Source of the DNA: Bacteroidales bacterium
Lineage (GTDB): Bacteria > Bacteroidota > Bacteroidia > Bacteroidales > Paludibacteraceae
NCBI GenBank assembly: GCA_900768725.1
Contig: CAAGDU010000074.1
Location: forward strand, 1-11,378
Length of the DNA: 11,378 nt
Direction: 5' to 3'
Made by a program: the position numbers and the translations under genes
Shown here: positions 7,828-11,378 of the stretch, piece by piece
Layout of the letters: each line of letters starts with the position of its first letter
How positions within the stretch are numbered: the stretch's first letter is position 1
Notes under the pieces: generated by a model
What the model saw: only the letters and a program-made list of their open reading frames with translations
Database searches by the model: none
Told to the model about the DNA's origin: nothing

Positions 7828-10800
7828 TTATTTCACTTGCAAGCGGAACGGCATTTCGCCGTCGGGGGTGGTGATACGCAGGATATAGGTGCCTGCCTCC
7901 ATGTTGATTCTCATCGTGTTCTCCCCTTCGTTCAGTTGCTCCGTTTGCAGCAACATACCCATCATATTGTGGCATGTCAGCGTAGCATCGGTCGGCACAA
8001 TTACCCGTATCGAAGCCCCTGTGCTCACCATCGTGGGCGACACGGACACACCTGCCGGCGCATTCACTTGGTCAACCGCTGTCCAATTACATGTCTTGCT
8101 CCACGTACTGTCTGCCAACAGCACCTCGCAATAGTAATGCGCACCCATCTCCAGACCTTCCGGCGCGTAGTAGTACGATTTCGTAGCACCCTCTATCTTC
8201 TCCTCGTCTTTATACCACTGATAACCAAAGAACTGTGTTCCGCCGTTATACTCGCTGTTCTTCAGCGACAAAATATCATTCCAACGCTGGAATACCACAT
8301 CGCGCAAGCACGGAGGCAGAATGCTGGTACGCAGTTGCTCCGAACAACCATATTCATTGTAGAAATCAAACACATAATCCATCGCCTCATCGGTCTTAAT
8401 CACGCTTGAGGTCTGCGGATTCGACATATCGCCGTTTATTACATAATAGGTGTAGCCTGTCCCGCCGAATATAATGGTAGCCTCCAGCACCGAATCAGAC
8501 ATCTGCTCCACCTGCATGGTCGGCAACACGGGGTCTGCATAGCGCACATTCACGATAATCATGCTGTCGCAGCCGTACTGGTTTTGGAAGATGGGACGGA
8601 AAATACCATCCTTTCGCGAAGCATAGTATTGATCGCCTATCCAAAGCGTATCATAGTCGCAAATCACCGTATCCGGCAACACAATCTCCTGCTTGGGATG
8701 AACCGTCAGGTCGGTTACGAAGTGCATATCACATCCCGCATAGTCCAGCGAGTCGAAGGTATAGATACCCGTCTCTGTCAACGTTCTGCCATGGAAGTTA
8801 TAGAGTTCGCCACTACATATATTTATAGTATTTTCAATCGTTGTATCTTTCAGCGCAGGCAACTCTACATGGAAAACCGTATCTTTGTAGCAATCGCCCA
8901 TACCATCCCCCAACCATGCCGCGAGGCTCACATCAAACGAACCTCCCTGCGTGGGGAACGTGTGCGTTACCACCTCCTGCGATGATTGTGCCCCATCGCC
9001 AAAGTCCCAAAGAATGCCGCCTAAAGGCTCATCGTAATGGTCTTGCGAAATGCTATCCACGTATGTTCGGATAAAACTCTCGCTCTGGAAACGAACAATG
9101 TTCTTGCAGTCTTTAGGCTCGTGTCTCCATTTGCCGTCTGCTATCGGGAACTTCGGCGTAGGTTTCACGCTCAGTTCAAAAGAGCAATCGGGTGTCTCTT
9201 TATTGATTAGTTGGCAGGTGTACTCTTCCGCATTGATGATTACGATATCCGCATTCTGCTCTCGGCTCACTACGTTGCCGTGCGAGTCTGTCCAAATATA
9301 GTTGAATCCGTCCGGCGCGCTCACGTGCATGTGGGTGTTGTCGCCGCAACTGGTGGAAGATATCGTTGCACCTGCACAATCCAATGTGAAATAAGCATAG
9401 CCAAAGTGTCCCGACCAAGAGCAGTCGTAAGTAGCCAAACGTACTTGGATAGTCTGTCCCACATAGTCTGATAGATTCAATCCCACTGTGGACCAATCTT
9501 TCCAAGTTACTTTATTATAGCCTTCACCCTCTGTGTACCATCCCGGACGAGAGGCATCCGCAGCAAAGTCAACATAGCCGCATGTAGGGTCTATCTTATG
9601 CCCCTGTTCATCTGTTATCTCCAAGGTAAATCGCGGCTGAGAAGCATCATCGTGATCAGGGTCTTCCATCACAATCGCATACTGCATCAAGAGAATGGAA
9701 TACGCCGAGTCCACCACGATAGAATACGTGATACCCTCACACTCTGCTCCCGTATCCCAATTGCCCAATCGCACCGATGCCATCGCATTATTCGGTACCA
9801 AGCGCAGTCGGTTACCTGTGCGCGGGTCAGTCGCCGTTTTGTCCCAGTTGACGGTATGGCGGCTCTTGACAGACTCTGCCCCAAAGTCCACTATGCCCAC
9901 ATTGTCAAAGGCGGCAGACAACTGCTCATCCTCGAAATCGCCCGTGGTGCATACCACATTGAGTCCCTCTAAGTTAAAATACGCCAAGCAATGCCTATCC
10001 TCACAATACACAAGATATTCTTCTTCTGCATAGGTATAAGCACTATACAGCGTGTTGCCCTGCGTATCCATGCTCTCACCGCGCACGCGGAACATGTATG
10101 AGCCTTCCGCCAATCCCTCCACAAGGGCTTTGTTCGTCGCGCTCGCATCGTATGTGGCATTCATCCATGTGTTCGTACCTACCTTTCTGTATTGCACCGT
10201 ATAACTGTCTGCCACACCCATCCACGATAGTTCTACCGTATCGCATGCAATGGAACGGATTTGTATGTTGGACGGACGCGGAGCACGCGCATCCACTATC
10301 TGAATATTGTCCACACAGCCGCCGATAGCAGTGCCGGCATCTGCGGCACCACCCTTGTTCGACCACGCCACATACACACGATAAACCGAGGTACTGCCGG
10401 CGGACACATTGATATTCTTCGAGAAAGTGTAAGACTGCCATGTATCTTGCCCGTACAAAGCGCCTGAGCAGTTATTTTTGGTCAGCACATCAGGCATAGC
10501 CCCCGAGGTAGCATTCGCCGTTACATAGGTATAAGCACCCATCTGTATGGACGGATTGTACGACACAAAGCCTACGTACAACGCCGTGTTCGCGCCGCCG
10601 GCGTTCAGCCAATCGAACGTCAGCGTGTACGAGCCCACGGGGAACTGAAAATCACGGTAAGCAAACTGCAGATTGGCAGCATTGCCATACGTAGGGTTCA
10701 AGGTCGTATCGCCCACTATGTAGAGCGATTGCCGCCCGTCGCTGCGCACCGCAGTCCCCGTCATCCATTGATCGTTACATTGCTCCGCCTGCGCACCCGC

Positions 10801-10953
10801 ATTCAGCACCCACAGACCATCCGCCAATTCCGTGGAGTCGTTGCCCGTTGCCTCAAAACCCATAGAATAAGGTATTGACACCATCAAGTTCTGCTGTGCC
10901 GATAATGAGAAAAAGAAAAGCAAACAAACGTAAAAAACTGTAAATCTTTTCAT
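7828..10953 (-). CDS. Large T9SS-secreted multidomain surface protein (MAM-like/Fn3/PKD/Ig-like) with type A sorting domain
   Basis: This 1041-residue protein starts at the ATG at 10953; residues 1-20 are a signal peptide (MKRFTVFYVC, FFFSLSAQ). Residues 27-221 are MAM/choice-of-anchor-J-like (IPYSMGFEATGN; GGCVDNIQIVDA) and 226-312 a fibronectin III domain (VELSWMGVADSYTVQYRKV). Residues 320-535 are a second large beta domain (DPRTGNRLRLVP, ASVRLGNWD). A PKD domain lies at 600-700 (ILWDFGDGAQSS). Cys-bounded repeats at 705-805 contain CSGELYNFHGRT and YGCDS, and an Ig-like module at about 895-960 contains YQWYKDEEKIEGA. Residues 968-1041 are a type A T9SS sorting domain: a VSVSPTMVSTG entry strand, the central MMGMLLQ, and the final AGTYILRITTPDG. 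The family is exported across the outer membrane by T9SS, with the tail removed by the PorU sortase. It is the first gene after the promoter at 11027-11058 and a paralogue of the 1022-residue protein. The adhesive role is inferred. Confidence 0.92.
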   Translation of the reverse strand: MKRFTVFYVCLLFFFSLSAQQNLMVSIPYSMGFEATGNDSTELADGLWVLNAGAQAEQCNDQWMTGTAVRSDGRQSLYIVGDTTLNPTYGNAANLQFAYRDFQFPVGSYTLTFDWLNAGGANTALYVGFVSYNPSIQMGAYTYVTANATSGAMPDVLTKNNCSGALYGQDTWQSYTFSKNINVSAGSTSVYRVYVAWSNKGGAADAGTAIGGCVDNIQIVDARAPRPSNIQIRSIACDTVELSWMGVADSYTVQYRKVGTNTWMNATYDASATNKALVEGLAEGSYMFRVRGESMDTQGNTLYSAYTYAEEEYLVYCEDRHCLAYFNLEGLNVVCTTGDFEDEQLSAAFDNVGIVDFGAESVKSRHTVNWDKTATDPRTGNRLRLVPNNAMASVRLGNWDTGAECEGITYSIVVDSAYSILLMQYAIVMEDPDHDDASQPRFTLEITDEQGHKIDPTCGYVDFAADASRPGWYTEGEGYNKVTWKDWSTVGLNLSDYVGQTIQVRLATYDCSWSGHFGYAYFTLDCAGATISSTSCGDNTHMHVSAPDGFNYIWTDSHGNVVSREQNADIVIINAEEYTCQLINKETPDCSFELSVKPTPKFPIADGKWRHEPKDCKNIVRFQSESFIRTYVDSISQDHYDEPLGGILWDFGDGAQSSQEVVTHTFPTQGGSFDVSLAAWLGDGMGDCYKDTVFHVELPALKDTTIENTINICSGELYNFHGRTLTETGIYTFDSLDYAGCDMHFVTDLTVHPKQEIVLPDTVICDYDTLWIGDQYYASRKDGIFRPIFQNQYGCDSMIIVNVRYADPVLPTMQVEQMSDSVLEATIIFGGTGYTYYVINGDMSNPQTSSVIKTDEAMDYVFDFYNEYGCSEQLRTSILPPCLRDVVFQRWNDILSLKNSEYNGGTQFFGYQWYKDEEKIEGATKSYYYAPEGLEMGAHYYCEVLLADSTWSKTCNWTAVDQVNAPAGVSVSPTMVSTGASIRVIVPTDATLTCHNMMGMLLQTEQLNEGENTMRINMEAGTYILRITTPDGEMPFRLQVK

Positions 10954-11026
10954 TACACACCTATTTTAGTTACTAATACCATTCAGGCTGTACTTCCTTT
11001 TCTGAAAAAAGAACGAAAAAACGCCG

Positions 11027-11058
11027 CAAAGGTACAAAAAATATTTCATATATGCAAG
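11027..11058 (-). promoter_or_regulatory. Bacteroidota-type promoter for the adhesin/OmpA gene series
   Basis: On the minus strand, -7 element TACCTTTG (11034-11027) matches the Bacteroidota consensus TAnnTTTG exactly. A -33 element CTTG (11058-11055; consensus TTTG) lies 20 bp upstream, the normal spacing. Transcription would start around 11020, giving a leader of about 70 bases before the ATG at 10953. No comparable promoter is visible in the downstream gaps, so it may serve all five genes. It faces away from the plus-strand promoter. Confidence 0.8.
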
Positions 11059-11227
11059 TTTTTGTCAATAAAAAATTAAAAATATGTACAAATTGATATT
11101 TTACACAAAGTCCTTTTACCACTCTGCCACTATACAAACCCACTTACGCTCAATCCATGTCAAAAGCATGAGGTAAAATACTATGACACCTCGTTTTGAG
11201 CAATTGTAATAGAAAATAACGGAAAAG

Positions 11228-11259
11228 TTTGCATATATCGTTTTTTTAATGTATCTTTG
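11228..11259 (+). promoter_or_regulatory. Bacteroidota-type promoter for the right-edge gene
   Basis: The -33 element TTTG (11228-11231) and the -7 element TATCTTTG (11252-11259) both match the Bacteroidota sigma consensus exactly and are separated by 20 bp. The start codon at 11284 is only about 25 bases past the -7 element, so the leader is short, and no Shine-Dalgarno sequence is seen in it. Confidence 0.85.
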
Positions 11260-11283
11260 CAGCCGATTTCTTTTGGCAATCCT

Positions 11284-11378
11284 ATGCTTTCCTCAGCGAA
11301 TACAAGCGATTACACCAATTTGATGGCGCGCAGGATACGACGTATCCTGCTTGTTTGCAACAATTACGACAGTTTTGC
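11284..11378 (+). CDS. N-terminus of a probable PEP/pyruvate-binding domain protein (PEP synthase-like), cut by window edge
   Basis: Only 31 full codons are in the window, from the ATG at 11284. No other start is plausible: the same frame upstream runs through the promoter and contains only a TTG inside the -7 element. The peptide includes SDYTNLMARRIRR followed by ILLVCNNYDSF. From memory, this (a short polar lead, NLM-RRI--, then a hydrophobic strand ending NYDSF/KYDAF) is the opening of Bacteroidales proteins annotated as PEP/pyruvate-binding or phosphoenolpyruvate synthase-like, which begin with a receiver-like region before the ATP-grasp PEP/pyruvate-binding domain. No catalytic region is visible here, so the assignment rests on the first residues alone. 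It could be another protein with a receiver-like start. It is divergent from the adhesin series and probably functionally unrelated. Confidence 0.6.
   Translation, partial: MLSSANTSDYTNLMARRIRRILLVCNNYDSF

Larger units (their letters stand above)
10954..11283. other. Divergent intergenic region, AT-rich
   Basis: This 330-bp AT-rich gap separates the minus-strand series from the plus-strand gene at the right edge. Besides the two promoters listed separately I see no gene in it. The leader of the first adhesin gene is roughly 70 bases long and contains an AGGTG about 4 bases before its ATG, a weak candidate ribosome binding site. GAGGT and ACCTC in the stretch between the promoters form a short imperfect inverted repeat of unknown meaning. 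Confidence 0.6.

Noticed and set aside
11112..11128. Minus-strand GGCAGAGTGGTAAAAGG, resembling a tRNA-Ser/Leu D-arm
   Set aside because: Only the D-arm-like stretch is present. No acceptor stem, anticodon arm or T-arm flanks it, so a tRNA gene is not supported; chance or a small tRNA relic remains possible.
1..11378. CRISPR array, insertion sequence, integrase, rRNA or complete tRNA gene
   Set aside because: I looked for spaced direct repeats, transposase motifs, terminal inverted repeats and RNA-gene signatures and saw none. The 9-bp array is contiguous, without spacers.

Overview
The window looks like a chromosomal segment of a Bacteroidota bacterium, most likely order Bacteroidales. Four things point there. 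The secreted proteins carry type IX secretion system (T9SS) C-terminal sorting domains. Both recognisable promoters are Bacteroidota-type (-33 TTTG/CTTG and -7 TAnnTTTG, 20 bp apart). Shine-Dalgarno sequences are largely absent. The start of a Bacteroidales-type PEP/pyruvate-binding protein lies at the right edge. The genus cannot be told from this sequence.

Layout: five large genes lie head to tail on the minus strand and fill positions 1-10953. In transcription order they are (A) 10953-7828, a 1041-residue multidomain surface protein with a type A T9SS sorting domain; (B) 7719-5734, an outer-membrane protein made of a beta-barrel-like region, two carboxypeptidase-regulatory-like repeats and an OmpA peptidoglycan-binding domain; (C) 5723-2655, a 1022-residue paralogue of A with a short, divergent sorting domain; (D) 2513-1362, a stand-alone paralogue of the barrel of B; and (E) 1269 to beyond position 1, the N-terminal 423 residues of another secreted protein with MAM/choice-of-anchor-J-like and fibronectin III-like domains. 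B and C are only 10 bp apart. The other gaps are 92-141 bp and hold hairpins or repeats but no recognisable internal promoter, so a single transcript from the promoter at 11027-11058 is plausible.

Right of A, a 330-bp AT-rich intergenic region holds two divergent promoters with near-matching architecture. The plus-strand one drives a gene of which only the first 31 codons are in the window.

Working model (inference): A, C and probably E are exported through the outer membrane by T9SS and displayed or released, while B and D are outer-membrane barrel proteins encoded between them, B being tethered to the cell wall by its OmpA domain. The alternating order (adhesin, barrel, adhesin, barrel, adhesin) resembles the SprB/SprF idea of a large T9SS cargo encoded beside a dedicated outer-membrane partner, but these barrels lack the N-terminal signature expected of PorP/SprF proteins. 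The most unusual non-coding feature is a 9-bp-periodic, CG-phased repeat array between A and B that flips orientation halfway and can form a long hairpin.
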